Positions 1 through 7,228 of a stretch of 12,058 nt of DNA are shown piece after piece (positions within the stretch are counted from its first letter, which is position 1; every line of letters begins with the position of its first letter). Source of the DNA: Clostridia bacterium BRH_c25 (GTDB taxonomy: Bacteria > Bacillota_A > Clostridia > Lutisporales > Lutisporaceae); assembly GCA_001515955.1 (NCBI GenBank), contig LOES01000222.1:1-12058 (forward strand), written 5' to 3'. The notes beneath the pieces were generated by a model. The model ran no database searches. It was not told where the DNA came from and was given only the letters and a program-made list of their open reading frames with translations. The position numbers and the translations under genes are program-made.

Positions 1-54
1 CTGAATTAAGAATGTAAAATGTTTTTCGCGAAATATATAATAGGAGGGATTTAC

Positions 55-993
55 TTGTTCACGGACAAATTAATTGAAAAGGTTATAAAATGCCGGAATC
101 ACACAATTGTAGGTCTGGACCCAAGACTTGATTATATCCCGGAGCATATTTTAAATGAGTTTTGCGGAGGGGGGACGCAAAAAAGCAGTGCCAAGCAGAT
201 TGCTGAAGCATTTTTCAACTTTAACAAAGAGATAATAGACAATGTATATGATATGATACCCGCCGTAAAGCCCCAGATAGCATTTTATGAGCAATATGGT
301 ACAGCGGGGTTTGAATGCTACATGAAAACCTGTGAATATGCAAAGTCAAAAGGCCTGCTTGTAGTAGGTGATGTTAAAAGGAGCGATATAGGTTCCACAG
401 CAGAAGCTTACTCGGATTTTTATCTTGGCAATAATGAATGGTCGGTGGAAACCGATTGTATAACTATAAACCCATACTTTGGCACAGACTCGATAATGCC
501 TTTTATTAAAAACTGCGGGAAGAATGGAAAAGGACTTTATGTACTTGTGAAAACTTCAAATAAATCTTCAGTGGATATACAGGACCTGGAAGCCGGAGGA
601 AAGAAGGTTTATGAGCATGTGGCAGAGCTGGTAGTAAAGCTGGGGGAAGGGTTGATAGGAAAATACGGCTACAGCTCAATCGGAGCAGTTGTTGGAGCGA
701 CTTTCAAAAGTGATGGAAAAAAGCTCAGAGAGCTTATGAAAAAGGTCTATTTCCTTGTGCCCGGCTATGGAGCACAGGGGGGAACGGCAGAGGATGCGGC
801 AGTGTGCTTCAATGAGGATGGACTTGGAGCCCTTGTCAATTCTTCAAGAGGCATAATTGCAGCATACAAGAATGCAGAGTATGGTAAAAGGTTCAAGGAA
901 AAGGAATTCGGATTGGCAGCCAGGGAAGCGGCAATAGCTATGAGGGATGATATAAATGATTCCCTTGTGAAAACAGGGAAAATTGCATGGTAG
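55..993 (+). CDS. pyrF: Orotidine 5'-phosphate decarboxylase, type 2 family
   Basis: Cytosolic enzyme that decarboxylates OMP to UMP, the last step of de novo UMP synthesis. The predicted protein has 312 residues, the length of the longer type 2 PyrF subfamily rather than the roughly 240-residue Bacillus form. The active-site set is visible: Asp22 in GLDPR, Lys72 in AVKPQ, and the signature DVKRSDIGST giving Asp106, Lys108 and Asp111. A phosphate-loop motif VPGYGAQGG and a late NSSRG follow. I chose the TTG at 55 because AGGAGGG at 42-48 sits 6 nt upstream; an in-frame ATG at 19 lacks a ribosome site and would add a non-conserved 12-residue leader. The gene end touches pyrK, so the two are probably translationally coupled. 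The enzyme call is firm; the start is likely. No PyrR-type attenuator is visible, but only 54 nt of upstream DNA is in view. Confidence 0.96.
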   Translation: MFTDKLIEKVIKCRNHTIVGLDPRLDYIPEHILNEFCGGGTQKSSAKQIAEAFFNFNKEIIDNVYDMIPAVKPQIAFYEQYGTAGFECYMKTCEYAKSKGLLVVGDVKRSDIGSTAEAYSDFYLGNNEWSVETDCITINPYFGTDSIMPFIKNCGKNGKGLYVLVKTSNKSSVDIQDLEAGGKKVYEHVAELVVKLGEGLIGKYGYSSIGAVVGATFKSDGKKLRELMKKVYFLVPGYGAQGGTAEDAAVCFNEDGLGALVNSSRGIIAAYKNAEYGKRFKEKEFGLAAREAAIAMRDDINDSLVKTGKIAW

Positions 994-1007
994 GAGTAGA
1001 AAAGAAT

Positions 1008-1763
1008 ATGCGGTATATTGGGAAAATTGTAGAGAACAGAAAACTGTGCCGGGATATTTTTGAAATGGTTATTGAGTGTCCGGAAATAGCCCAGGAGGCC
1101 AAGCCGGGACAATTCCTGCATATAAGGGTGAAAGCCGGTATTGACCCGCTTTTGAGAAGGCCTATAAGTATAAGCAGGATTTACAGGGATTTGGGACATA
1201 TATCTGTTGTTTACCAGATTATTGGAAAAGGAACAAAGGAAATGACTTTATTAAGAAAGGGTGAAGATATAGACGTAATGGGCCCTTTAGGAAACGGTTT
1301 TACTTTGTTCCCCGGCAAGAAGTGCGCTGTAATAGGCGGAGGAATGGGTGTGGCTCCTTTATTGGAGTTGGCCTCCAAGCTTTCAGACTGCGATGCATAT
1401 ATTGGCTTCAGGTGCAGTACTTTTAAGCTTGATGAATACAAATCCCTCTGCAAGGAACTGTTTATAGCCACAGAGGACGGAAGTACGGGAAGCAGGGGCT
1501 ATGTGACAGATATTATAAAGGACATAGGTGAATATGACATAGTATATACCTGTGGACCAAAGCTAATGATGCAAAAGGTCAAGGAGCTTTGTGAGAGAAG
1601 CTCGGTACAATGCTTTGTATCCATAGAGGAAAGGATGGGCTGCGGTATAGGAGCATGCCTGGTTTGCGCCTGCAGGATTAAAGAAGGGGATGCATGGCAC
1701 TACAAGAAGGCATGTACTGACGGACCGGTATTTGAGGCTGGGGAGGTGGATCTCTATGACTGA
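1008..1763 (+). CDS. pyrK: Dihydroorotate dehydrogenase B, electron transfer subunit
   Basis: FAD and 2Fe-2S subunit of the class 1B dihydroorotate dehydrogenase; it passes electrons from PyrD's FMN to NAD+. The protein is 251 residues, normal for the family. In order it shows a ferredoxin-reductase-like FAD domain with RRPISIS at about 51-57, a nucleotide-binding stretch [14 protein letters not shown] at about 108-121, a TCGP motif near 181-184, and the C-terminal cluster ligands Cys212, Cys217, Cys220 and Cys236 (C-x4-C-x2-C-x15-C). The start at 1008 gives the typical [10 protein letters not shown] opening, with AGGAG at 992-996, a rather long 11-nt spacing. An in-frame ATG at 987, overlapping the pyrF stop, would add 7 residues and cannot be excluded. 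The end overlaps pyrD by 8 nt, fitting 1:1 production of the two subunits. Confidence 0.95.
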   Translation: MRYIGKIVENRKLCRDIFEMVIECPEIAQEAKPGQFLHIRVKAGIDPLLRRPISISRIYRDLGHISVVYQIIGKGTKEMTLLRKGEDIDVMGPLGNGFTLFPGKKCAVIGGGMGVAPLLELASKLSDCDAYIGFRCSTFKLDEYKSLCKELFIATEDGSTGSRGYVTDIIKDIGEYDIVYTCGPKLMMQKVKELCERSSVQCFVSIEERMGCGIGACLVCACRIKEGDAWHYKKACTDGPVFEAGEVDLYD

Positions 1764-2661
1764 TATAAAGGTGGATTTGGCAGGCATCAAGCTCAAGAAC
1801 CCGGTGATCACTGCCTCTGGAACCTTCGGATTCGGCAGGGAATATGCCAAATTTTATGATTTGAGCAAGCTTGGAGGAATTGTTGTAAAAGGGCTTACCT
1901 TAGAGCCCAGAGAGGGAAACAAACCTCCTAGAATAGCAGAGACTTCCGCCGGTATACTTAACAGTGTCGGGTTACAGAATCCGGGGGTGAAATATTTTCT
2001 TGATAAGGAGCTGCCGTTTCTGCGTCAGTATGATACAGCAGTTATTGCAAATATTGCAGGGAATACAGTTGAAGAGTACTGTAAAATGACCGAGAGCCTT
2101 GGCAGCCGTGTGGATGGGATAGAGCTGAACATATCCTGTCCTAATGTGAAGGAAGGCGGGGTAGCCTTTGGAATCAAGTGTGAATCAGTGTATAATATAA
2201 CCAGAAGCGTAAAGGAATACTGCAAGGTACCTCTTATAGTAAAGCTGTCTCCCAATGTAACCGACATAAGGGAAATTGCACTGGCAGCCCAGGAGGCGGG
2301 GGCAGATGCTTTATCCCTGATAAATACGCTGTTGGGAATGGCAATAGATATAAAAACAAGAAAGCCTGTACTTGCAAATACGGTAGGAGGGCTTTCCGGT
2401 CCTGCTGTCAAGCCGGTGGCCTTAAGAATGGTGTGGCAGGTGGCACAGGCTGTGAACATCCCTGTAATAGGAATGGGCGGCATAAGTAATTGGGAGGACG
2501 CAGTGGAGTTCATTCTGGCCGGTGCCGATGCAGTGTCTATAGGAACAGCAAACTTTCTAAACCCCTATGCACCCTTGGAGGTGGCAGAGGGAATAAAGGA
2601 ATATCTCATAAAAAACAAATTTGACAATATACATGAACTAAAAGGTAATATAAAATACTAG
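1756..2661 (+). CDS. pyrD: Dihydroorotate dehydrogenase B (NAD+), catalytic subunit
   Basis: FMN-containing catalytic subunit that oxidises dihydroorotate to orotate; works with PyrK. The 301-residue protein matches class 1B length. Family features are the opening [10 protein letters not shown], the active-site loop [11 protein letters not shown] with catalytic-base Cys128 (a Cys marks class 1, where class 2 has Ser), GLSGPAVKP, and the C-terminal phosphate-binding stretches IPVIGMGGI and [13 protein letters not shown]. The ATG at 1756 lies inside the end of pyrK and is preceded by GGGAGGTGG at 1741-1749; an upstream in-frame ATG at 1690 is within pyrK and lacks conservation. The TAG stop lies inside the first heptamer of the repeat element that follows, so the element may have supplied or altered the stop codon; comparison with relatives would show whether the C-terminus is shortened. 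Confidence 0.97.
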   Translation: MTDIKVDLAGIKLKNPVITASGTFGFGREYAKFYDLSKLGGIVVKGLTLEPREGNKPPRIAETSAGILNSVGLQNPGVKYFLDKELPFLRQYDTAVIANIAGNTVEEYCKMTESLGSRVDGIELNISCPNVKEGGVAFGIKCESVYNITRSVKEYCKVPLIVKLSPNVTDIREIALAAQEAGADALSLINTLLGMAIDIKTRKPVLANTVGGLSGPAVKPVALRMVWQVAQAVNIPVIGMGGISNWEDAVEFILAGADAVSIGTANFLNPYAPLEVAEGIKEYLIKNKFDNIHELKGNIKY

Positions 2662-2762
2662 TCACTAGTCTCGGGTCTCTAGTCTCGAGATCCAAGCAAA
2701 GGCTTCGAAGCCTTGCTAGAATTCAAGCGACTAGTGACTAGTGACTAATGACTAGAGACTAA
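2658..2762. repeat. Heptamer-arm inverted repeat element (complete copy)
   Basis: This fills nearly all of the gap between pyrD and pyrE. The left arm is five heptamers of form CTAGTCN (2658-2692: CTAGTCA, CTAGTCT, CGGGTCT, CTAGTCT, then a degenerate CGAGATC). The right arm is five heptamers in inverted orientation (2728-2762: CGACTAG, TGACTAG, TGACTAA, TGACTAG, AGACTAA). Between them is a perfect 16-nt palindrome at 2699-2714, AAGGCTTCGAAGCCTT. The first four left units pair with right units 4 to 1 about exactly the palindrome axis (22 of 28 positions by my count), so the transcript could form one long imperfect hairpin; the period of 7 also allows slipped pairings. No protein is encoded. 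A related half-copy lies at 6870-6962. I do not recognise a named family; it resembles REP- or MITE-like intergenic elements. Confidence 0.85.
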
Positions 2763-2785
2763 TAAAAATATGGAGGAGATAACAA

Positions 2786-3361
2786 ATGCTTAATAAAAAA
2801 ATGATGAATGAAATTCTGGAAAAGACAGGGGTACTGCAGACAGGACATTTTCTTCTCACTTCAGGGAAGCACAGCAACAAATATATGCAGTGTGCAAAGA
2901 TATTCCAGCATCCGGATATAAGCGCAGAAATTTCAAAAGCACTGGCTGAAAAATATGACGGCTATGACATAGATATAGTAATAGGGCCTGCGGTGGGCGG
3001 CATAATACTGGCTTACGAAGTGGCAAGACAGCTGGAGGTAAGGGCACTTTTTGCAGAGAGGGAAAACGGGGCTATGACATTGAGACGAGGCTTTGAGATA
3101 AAACCTGGTTCGAGAGTGCTGGTGGTGGAGGATGTAATCACTACAGGGGGCTCTGTAAAGGAAGTAATCGATGTGGTGCGCAGAGTAGGGGGAGAAGTAG
3201 TAGGTGTTGCCAGCGTAGTAGATAGAAGCGGCGGCAGGGCTTTGTTTGATGTACCCTTTAAAAGTGCGATGAAATTTGAGATAGACACCTTCGACCCTGA
3301 GGAATGCCCTATGTGTAAATCCGGATCTGTGGCAGTAAAACCCGGAAGCAGAAATTTATAA
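2786..3361 (+). CDS. pyrE: Orotate phosphoribosyltransferase
   Basis: Transfers the phosphoribosyl group of PRPP to orotate, making OMP, the substrate of PyrF. The protein is 191 residues. The type I phosphoribosyltransferase PRPP loop [13 protein letters not shown] is at about 111-123; the N-terminal [11 protein letters not shown] and the flexible loop around [13 protein letters not shown] (91-103) are typical of OPRT. The C-terminal [12 protein letters not shown] carries a two-cysteine CPMC motif (174-177), a feature I associate with the Thermus/clostridial PyrE subgroup. Ribosome site TGGAGGAG at 2771-2778, 7 nt before ATG. It is probably transcribed with pyrFKD through the repeat element; I see no convincing promoter in the short space after the element, so the hairpin could tune pyrE mRNA level. 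Confidence 0.97.
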   Translation: MLNKKMMNEILEKTGVLQTGHFLLTSGKHSNKYMQCAKIFQHPDISAEISKALAEKYDGYDIDIVIGPAVGGIILAYEVARQLEVRALFAERENGAMTLRRGFEIKPGSRVLVVEDVITTGGSVKEVIDVVRRVGGEVVGVASVVDRSGGRALFDVPFKSAMKFEIDTFDPEECPMCKSGSVAVKPGSRNL

Positions 3362-3375
3362 TAAAGGATAATCTC

Positions 3376-3421
3376 ATAGTATATGAAAAAATGTTCATAT
3401 ACTATTCATAAAATGTTCATA
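3376..3421. promoter_or_regulatory. 12-bp inverted repeat plus 12-nt direct repeat after pyrE
   Basis: ATAGTATATGAA at 3376-3387 and TTCATATACTAT at 3394-3405 form a perfect 12-bp inverted repeat with a 6-nt loop, starting 14 nt after the pyrE stop. In addition AAAATGTTCATA occurs at 3388-3399 and again at 3410-3421, a 22-nt offset close to two helical turns. It could be a weak terminator for the pyr operon, but the stem has only 2 G/C pairs and no long T-run follows; the direct repeat argues instead for an operator of the downstream transporter gene. The rest of 3362-3598 is A/T-rich with no gene that I can support. Confidence 0.5.
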
Positions 3422-3547
3422 AATATTTATTTAACAATAATTCCATAGACCCATTGAAAAAACAAAGGAAGTATGGGGATAAAAGTAAAGCAATTACAAA
3501 AATATGGTAATGGATTATTAAAAATTGAATAATGATTATTGAATTTT

Positions 3548-3576
3548 TTGAAAAATCAAGGTAATATAAATATAAC
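3548..3576 (+). promoter_or_regulatory. Candidate sigma-A promoter for the transporter gene
   Basis: TTGAAA (3548-3553), a 17-nt spacer and TATAAC (3571-3576) match the vegetative consensus well. The predicted start near 3583 would leave only about 16 nt of leader, with the ribosome site AAAGGAGG (3583-3590) at its very 5' end, so this is tentative. A weaker alternative is TTGAAA at 3454-3459 with GATAAA at 3478-3483. Confidence 0.35.
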
Positions 3577-3598
3577 ACAAAAAAAGGAGGTATATTTA

Positions 3599-5005
3599 AT
3601 GACTGAAAAAAGAGAAAACTGGGGGTCTAGGTTTGGCTTTATTATGGCTGCAGCTGGTTCAGCAGTCGGACTCGGTAATATCTGGAGATTCCCTTATCTG
3701 ACCGGTGCAAACGGTGGAGGCGCATTTATTGTTATTTATTTGGTTTGTGTTTTACTTATCGGACTTTCCATTATGACCGCCGAACTTGCAGTTGGTAGAA
3801 GAAGTGGACTCGCAGCAGTCGGTGCTTACAAAAGCCATAGCGACAAATGGACCTTTGCCGGAGCATTGGGAGTTCTCAGCGGATTCTTTATAATGGGCTT
3901 CTATCCCGTAGTTGGCGGATGGTCGCTTGCTTATCTGGCCAAATCCTTTACCGGGCTGCTGGCTGCTCCTGAAGCATTAGGAGATGTCTTTGGAGGTTTT
4001 ATAACATCACCTGTTGCCCCATTGGCATGGATGCTTGTTTTCTTGGCAGTAAATGTATTAATAGTTGCAAAAGGTGTTGCCGGCGGTATTGAAAAGGCAG
4101 GCAAAGTGCTGATGCCTACGTTGTTTGCGCTTCTTGTATTTATAATTATTAGAAGTGTCAGTCTTCCAGGTTCAGGCGCAGGGCTTTCATTCCTGTTTAA
4201 GCCTGACTGGTCAATGGTAACCGGGCAAACCTTCCTGGCTGCGTTAGGGCAGGCATTCTTCTCACTCAGCCTTGGTATGGGCTGCATGATTACTTACGGT
4301 AGTTACCTCAAAAAGGAAGAAAAACTTCCGAACAACGCTTTAATAGTAACCTTAATGGATACTGGTGTTGCTATAATGGCCGGTATTGCAATATTCCCTG
4401 CATTGTTTGCATTTGGAATGGAACCGGCACAAGGCCCAGGTCTTGTTTTCGTAGTTGTACCAAGTATATTTGCGCAAATGGGCGGAATCGGAGTGTTATT
4501 CTCCGCCATATTCTTCATAGCTTTGTTCGTTGCAGCTCTTACCTCTTCAGTATCCTTGCTGGAAGTTGTTGTTGCATACTTGATTGACCAGAAGAAAATG
4601 GCAAGAAAATCTGCTGTTTATGCTTCTTCTGCAATCATGGCGGTACTGTGCATACTATCTTCACTGTCCATGGGTACTCTGTCAGGTGTTAAATTATTTG
4701 GAGTTGGATTCTTTGACTTCTTTGATATTCTCACTGACAAGATATTCCTGGCAATCGGCGGAATGCTGCTTGCAATCTTTGTCGGATGGGTTATGAAGAA
4801 GGAAGACCTTAAAGATGAGCTTACAAATGGTGGAACAGTAGCATTTGGATTGTTTGATGTTTGGTATAGCTTGATAAAGTATGTAATACCTGTTGCAATT
4901 GCAATTGTTGCATTTGTAGGTATTACATCAATAGCTCAAAAAAGCTTGATGATATTTGGACTCTTGGTTATCGCAGTACTTGCAATATTTTCCAAGAAAC
5001 TATAA
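3599..5005 (+). CDS. Sodium-dependent transporter, SNF/NSS (LeuT-like) family
   Basis: Integral membrane symporter of the neurotransmitter:sodium symporter family, which in bacteria usually imports amino acids with Na+. The 468-residue protein opens with the family signature GSAVGLGNIWRFPYL (about 20-34) in the unwound first membrane helix. FSLSLGMGCMITYGSY (221-236) corresponds to the substrate-binding sixth helix and ALTSSVSLLE (313-322) to the Na2-site region of helix 8, where LeuT has Thr354 and Ser355. About 11 to 12 hydrophobic segments are apparent, with a short C-terminus ending FSKKL. The start at 3599 has AAAGGAGG 8 nt upstream; an in-frame ATG at 3539 lies in the promoter region. 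The substrate cannot be read from sequence. Codon use looks richer in GTT, ATT and GGT than in the neighbouring pyr genes, consistent with good expression. It stands alone between control region and terminator. Confidence 0.93.
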   Translation: MTEKRENWGSRFGFIMAAAGSAVGLGNIWRFPYLTGANGGGAFIVIYLVCVLLIGLSIMTAELAVGRRSGLAAVGAYKSHSDKWTFAGALGVLSGFFIMGFYPVVGGWSLAYLAKSFTGLLAAPEALGDVFGGFITSPVAPLAWMLVFLAVNVLIVAKGVAGGIEKAGKVLMPTLFALLVFIIIRSVSLPGSGAGLSFLFKPDWSMVTGQTFLAALGQAFFSLSLGMGCMITYGSYLKKEEKLPNNALIVTLMDTGVAIMAGIAIFPALFAFGMEPAQGPGLVFVVVPSIFAQMGGIGVLFSAIFFIALFVAALTSSVSLLEVVVAYLIDQKKMARKSAVYASSAIMAVLCILSSLSMGTLSGVKLFGVGFFDFFDILTDKIFLAIGGMLLAIFVGWVMKKEDLKDELTNGGTVAFGLFDVWYSLIKYVIPVAIAIVAFVGITSIAQKSLMIFGLLVIAVLAIFSKKL

Positions 5006-5023
5006 TACAGTAGAACTATACAA

Positions 5024-5064
5024 AAGAGGGAGTAACGAAACTCGAAGTTTCGCTACTCCCTTTT
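5024..5064. terminator. Bidirectional intrinsic terminator between transporter gene and rqcH
   Basis: GGGAGTAACGAAACT (5028-5042), loop CGA (5043-5045) and AGTTTCGCTACTCCC (5046-5060) form a 15-bp stem with one mismatch. Flanking A and T bases add about four pairs. TTTTATCTTTT follows on the + strand and a T-rich flank follows on the - strand. It lies between two convergent genes and its foot touches the rqcH stop codon, so it should end both transcripts. Confidence 0.9.
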
Positions 5065-6820
5065 ATCTTTTCATGTTGTTTATCTTCCCTTCATCGGGTG
5101 TCATATACAAGGTATAGAAGTTATCATATATTACCATTCCCGGCTTGGCACCACCCGGCTTTTTCACATTCTTTCTTCTTGTGTAGTCCACAGGCACCTT
5201 GGAGGACATCCTGCCCTTGCTGTAAAATGCAGCCAGGTTTGCAGCTTCTTCAAGGGTAGCATCATCCACATCCTTACCTTCAGTTTTTATTATCACATGG
5301 GAGCCGGGTATATCCTTTGTATGAAGCCAGACATCCTGGTTGACTGCAAATTTGAGGGTAAGGTAGTCATTCTGAACATTGTTTTTTCCCACGTATATCT
5401 CGAAGCCTGATGAAGACATGAAGCGCATAGGCTCGGATGCCTTGACCTTCTTGTTCTTCGCAGCTTTTTTTGCTTTTATATAGCCTTGTTCAGCCAGCTC
5501 ATTTCTTATTTCTTCGATTTCCAGCTCTTCAGTGCATTTATCAAGGTTATCAAGCTGTGTTTCAAGGTACATTATTTCCTGCTTGTTCTCTTCAATCTGA
5601 ACTTTTATCTTGTTTACGGCATTCTTGGATTTGTTGTAATGCTTATAATATCTCTGGGCATTCGCTGAGGGGGAAAGACGGGAATCCATGGAAATTTCCA
5701 CAAATTCACCCTCAGGGGAGTAGTAGTTCTGGAGCCTTGTTTTTTCCTGACCCTTATGCAGATCATATATATTGGACATTATAAGATCACCATATATCTT
5801 ATACTTCTCTGAATCTGCGGCTTCCTGAAGCTCGCCGCCCAATACCTCAAGCTTCTTATAGCAGCGGTCCAGCCTGTTGGAAATAATTTTGTGTATGTCA
5901 CCGGACTTCTGTTTTATCCTGTCCTTTTGATCCTTTTGATGATAAAACCTTTCAACTGTCTCACTCATACCGGGAAAGTCCTGCTTATCATAGCTCTTGT
6001 AAATATCAAGGGCAAAGCAGGAAAAGTCGGAAGCCTTGCCATCCTTGTACACTATGTTGGGTTTGAAGGAAGCGTTAATTACAGCTTCCTGAAAGCTTGA
6101 AAATGCAGTGTAGAGCTTAAGTATAAGCTCGTCGCTGCATTGCTTCATATCTGAATCGCTATCTACTTCGGCTTTTAAACAGATATCCCGCGCGACGGCA
6201 GGACTGATACCATTATAGGCACTCACCAGATATTTATCAGCTTTTATACTGCCGGGAATCTTCGCTATCCTGTCAATGAAGCTCTCCTTTGAGGCAATCA
6301 GGGGGTCAGTCTTTTCACCGGAAGGGGGATATTCATATTCCATGCCGGGAAGTATCTCTCTTACACTGCTTATTTCAAAGCTGACTCTCTTTATGCTGTC
6401 GATGATCTTCCCTGTCGGCTTATTGATAAAAATGATATTGCTGTGTCTGCCCATAATTTCTGCCACAAGGGTTTTGTGGGTACTGTAGCCCAACTCATCT
6501 GTAGAATCTATGTCTATTTCGATTATTCTTTCAAACTCAGGCTGCCTGACAGATATTATACGTCCGCCTAAAAGATGCTTTCTCAGAAGCATGCAAAAGG
6601 AAGGGGGAACGCTTGGATTAGATTTGTTCTCCTCTGTCAGATGCACTCTGGGATACATGGAGCTGGCACTTAACAACAGCCTGTAAGTGTCTCTGAAGCT
6701 CCTTATATATATCAACAGCTCATCCTTTTCCGGCTGATACACTTTTTCGATTTTCCCATTTACCAGCTTTTTATTCAATTCATGAACTATTGAATTAACT
6801 ACTGAACCGTCAAAAGGCAT
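5063..6820 (-). CDS. rqcH: RqcH, ribosome-associated quality control factor (NFACT / Rqc2 family)
   Basis: Binds obstructed 50S subunits carrying peptidyl-tRNA and recruits tRNA-Ala to add C-terminal alanine tails that mark the stalled chain for proteolysis. Older annotations call the family fibronectin/fibrinogen-binding protein FbpA. At 585 residues it is full length: an NFACT-N domain from residue 1; a likely helix-hairpin-helix part around 198-220; lysine- and glutamate-rich coiled-coil segments at about 290-335 and 390-450; and an NFACT-R domain at about 466-575 with VWLHTKDIPGSHVII at 497-511. Position 97-98, which is Asp-Arg (the DR motif) in B. subtilis RqcH, is Glu-Arg here. AGGAGGTG (complement of 6827-6834) precedes the ATG. 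It is convergent with the transporter gene and divergent from yicC, the same neighbourhood as B. subtilis yloA. The family call is firm. Confidence 0.95.
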   Translation of the reverse strand: MPFDGSVVNSIVHELNKKLVNGKIEKVYQPEKDELLIYIRSFRDTYRLLLSASSMYPRVHLTEENKSNPSVPPSFCMLLRKHLLGGRIISVRQPEFERIIEIDIDSTDELGYSTHKTLVAEIMGRHSNIIFINKPTGKIIDSIKRVSFEISSVREILPGMEYEYPPSGEKTDPLIASKESFIDRIAKIPGSIKADKYLVSAYNGISPAVARDICLKAEVDSDSDMKQCSDELILKLYTAFSSFQEAVINASFKPNIVYKDGKASDFSCFALDIYKSYDKQDFPGMSETVERFYHQKDQKDRIKQKSGDIHKIISNRLDRCYKKLEVLGGELQEAADSEKYKIYGDLIMSNIYDLHKGQEKTRLQNYYSPEGEFVEISMDSRLSPSANAQRYYKHYNKSKNAVNKIKVQIEENKQEIMYLETQLDNLDKCTEELEIEEIRNELAEQGYIKAKKAAKNKKVKASEPMRFMSSSGFEIYVGKNNVQNDYLTLKFAVNQDVWLHTKDIPGSHVIIKTEGKDVDDATLEEAANLAAFYSKGRMSSKVPVDYTRRKNVKKPGGAKPGMVIYDNFYTLYMTPDEGKINNMKR

Positions 6821-6869
6821 ATATTACACCTCCTATTTCATGTTATAGCACGTATATATAAGACTGCGT

Positions 6870-6962
6870 CTTGCATAAGACATGAGTTTTTAGTCGCTAG
6901 TCGCTAGTCGCTAGTCTCTGGTCGCTAGATTTTGGGTAGGGCTTCGAAGGTTGCTATGCAAG
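6870..6962. repeat. Heptamer-arm repeat element (half copy)
   Basis: Related to the element at 2658-2762. Five tandem heptamers at 6891-6925 (TAGTCGC three times, TAGTCTC, TGGTCGC) plus a degenerate sixth are the CTAGTCN array in the same orientation. The core GGCTTCGAAG (6940-6949) is identical to the other copy's palindrome centre, followed in both by TTGCTA and then CAAG. The inverted right arm of heptamers is missing. The whole is bracketed by a perfect 8-bp inverted repeat CTTGCATA (6870-6877) / TATGCAAG (6955-6962), so an RNA from either strand could close into a roughly 93-nt hairpin. Whether that bracket belongs to the element or arose by chance is unknown. Confidence 0.8.
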
Positions 6963-6979
6963 TTAATAGAACCTATTTT

Positions 6980-6988
6980 ATTATATCA
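6980..6988 (-). promoter_or_regulatory. Candidate extended -10 promoter for rqcH
   Basis: On the minus strand this reads TGATATAAT, a full TGn plus TATAAT extended -10. No good -35 lies at 17 nt, but extended -10 promoters often do without one. Transcription would begin near 6973, giving rqcH a leader of about 150 nt that contains the whole heptamer half-copy. Confidence 0.45.
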
Positions 6989-7144
6989 CTATATGAGATT
7001 CTTTACTACAAAGGGCAGATTTAGCCGCAAGTTAACTTTCGGACACCGATAATTCGTGAATTATTCAGTAAATTGGAGATATATCAAGCAAATCAAAAAG
7101 AATCAAAATATTTTGCCTGGTATATGTTTAATAATACATTTATA

Positions 7145-7153
7145 TGTTATAAT
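7145..7153 (+). promoter_or_regulatory. Candidate extended -10 promoter for the yicC cluster
   Basis: TGTTATAAT is a complete extended -10; the -35 position (about 7125-7130, TGTTTA) is weak. The predicted start near 7160 leaves a leader of about 168 nt before yicC. It is the best promoter candidate for yicC-remA-gmk-rpoZ. Confidence 0.5.
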
Positions 7154-7180
7154 ACAATATAAATCGCAGAAGGTGTATAA

Positions 7181-7228
7181 AGGGGAAGGGTTTGCAATAG
7201 CAAATCTCCTTATGGGAGTGCCCCCATA
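7181..7228 (+). other. Possible structured 5' leader upstream of yicC
   Basis: GGGTTTGC (7188-7195) and GCAAATCT (7200-7207) can pair around an AATA loop, including two G-T wobbles. TATGGG (7211-7216) and CCCATA (7223-7228) pair around AGTGCC. CTCC (7206-7209) could instead pair with GGAG (7215-7218), which would disrupt both hairpins. It is the most G/C-rich stretch of the intergenic region and lies inside the predicted leader. I do not recognise a riboswitch class, and the second stem is not followed by a proper T-run. It may be only a fold of chance. Confidence 0.3.

Noticed and set aside
19..54. Upstream ATG at 19 as the pyrF start
   Set aside because: No ribosome site precedes it, and AGGAGGG at 42-48 is ideally placed for TTG at 55, where family similarity begins.
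5028..5060. Terminator hairpin as a third member of the heptamer element family
   Set aside because: It shares only short CGAAG-like bases with the core and has no heptamer array. Its position between convergent genes explains it fully as a terminator.
6891..6925. Heptamer array considered as a CRISPR or tandem protein-coding repeat
   Set aside because: Units are 7 nt with no spacers, and the arrays contain stops in every frame, so neither a CRISPR nor a coding repeat fits.
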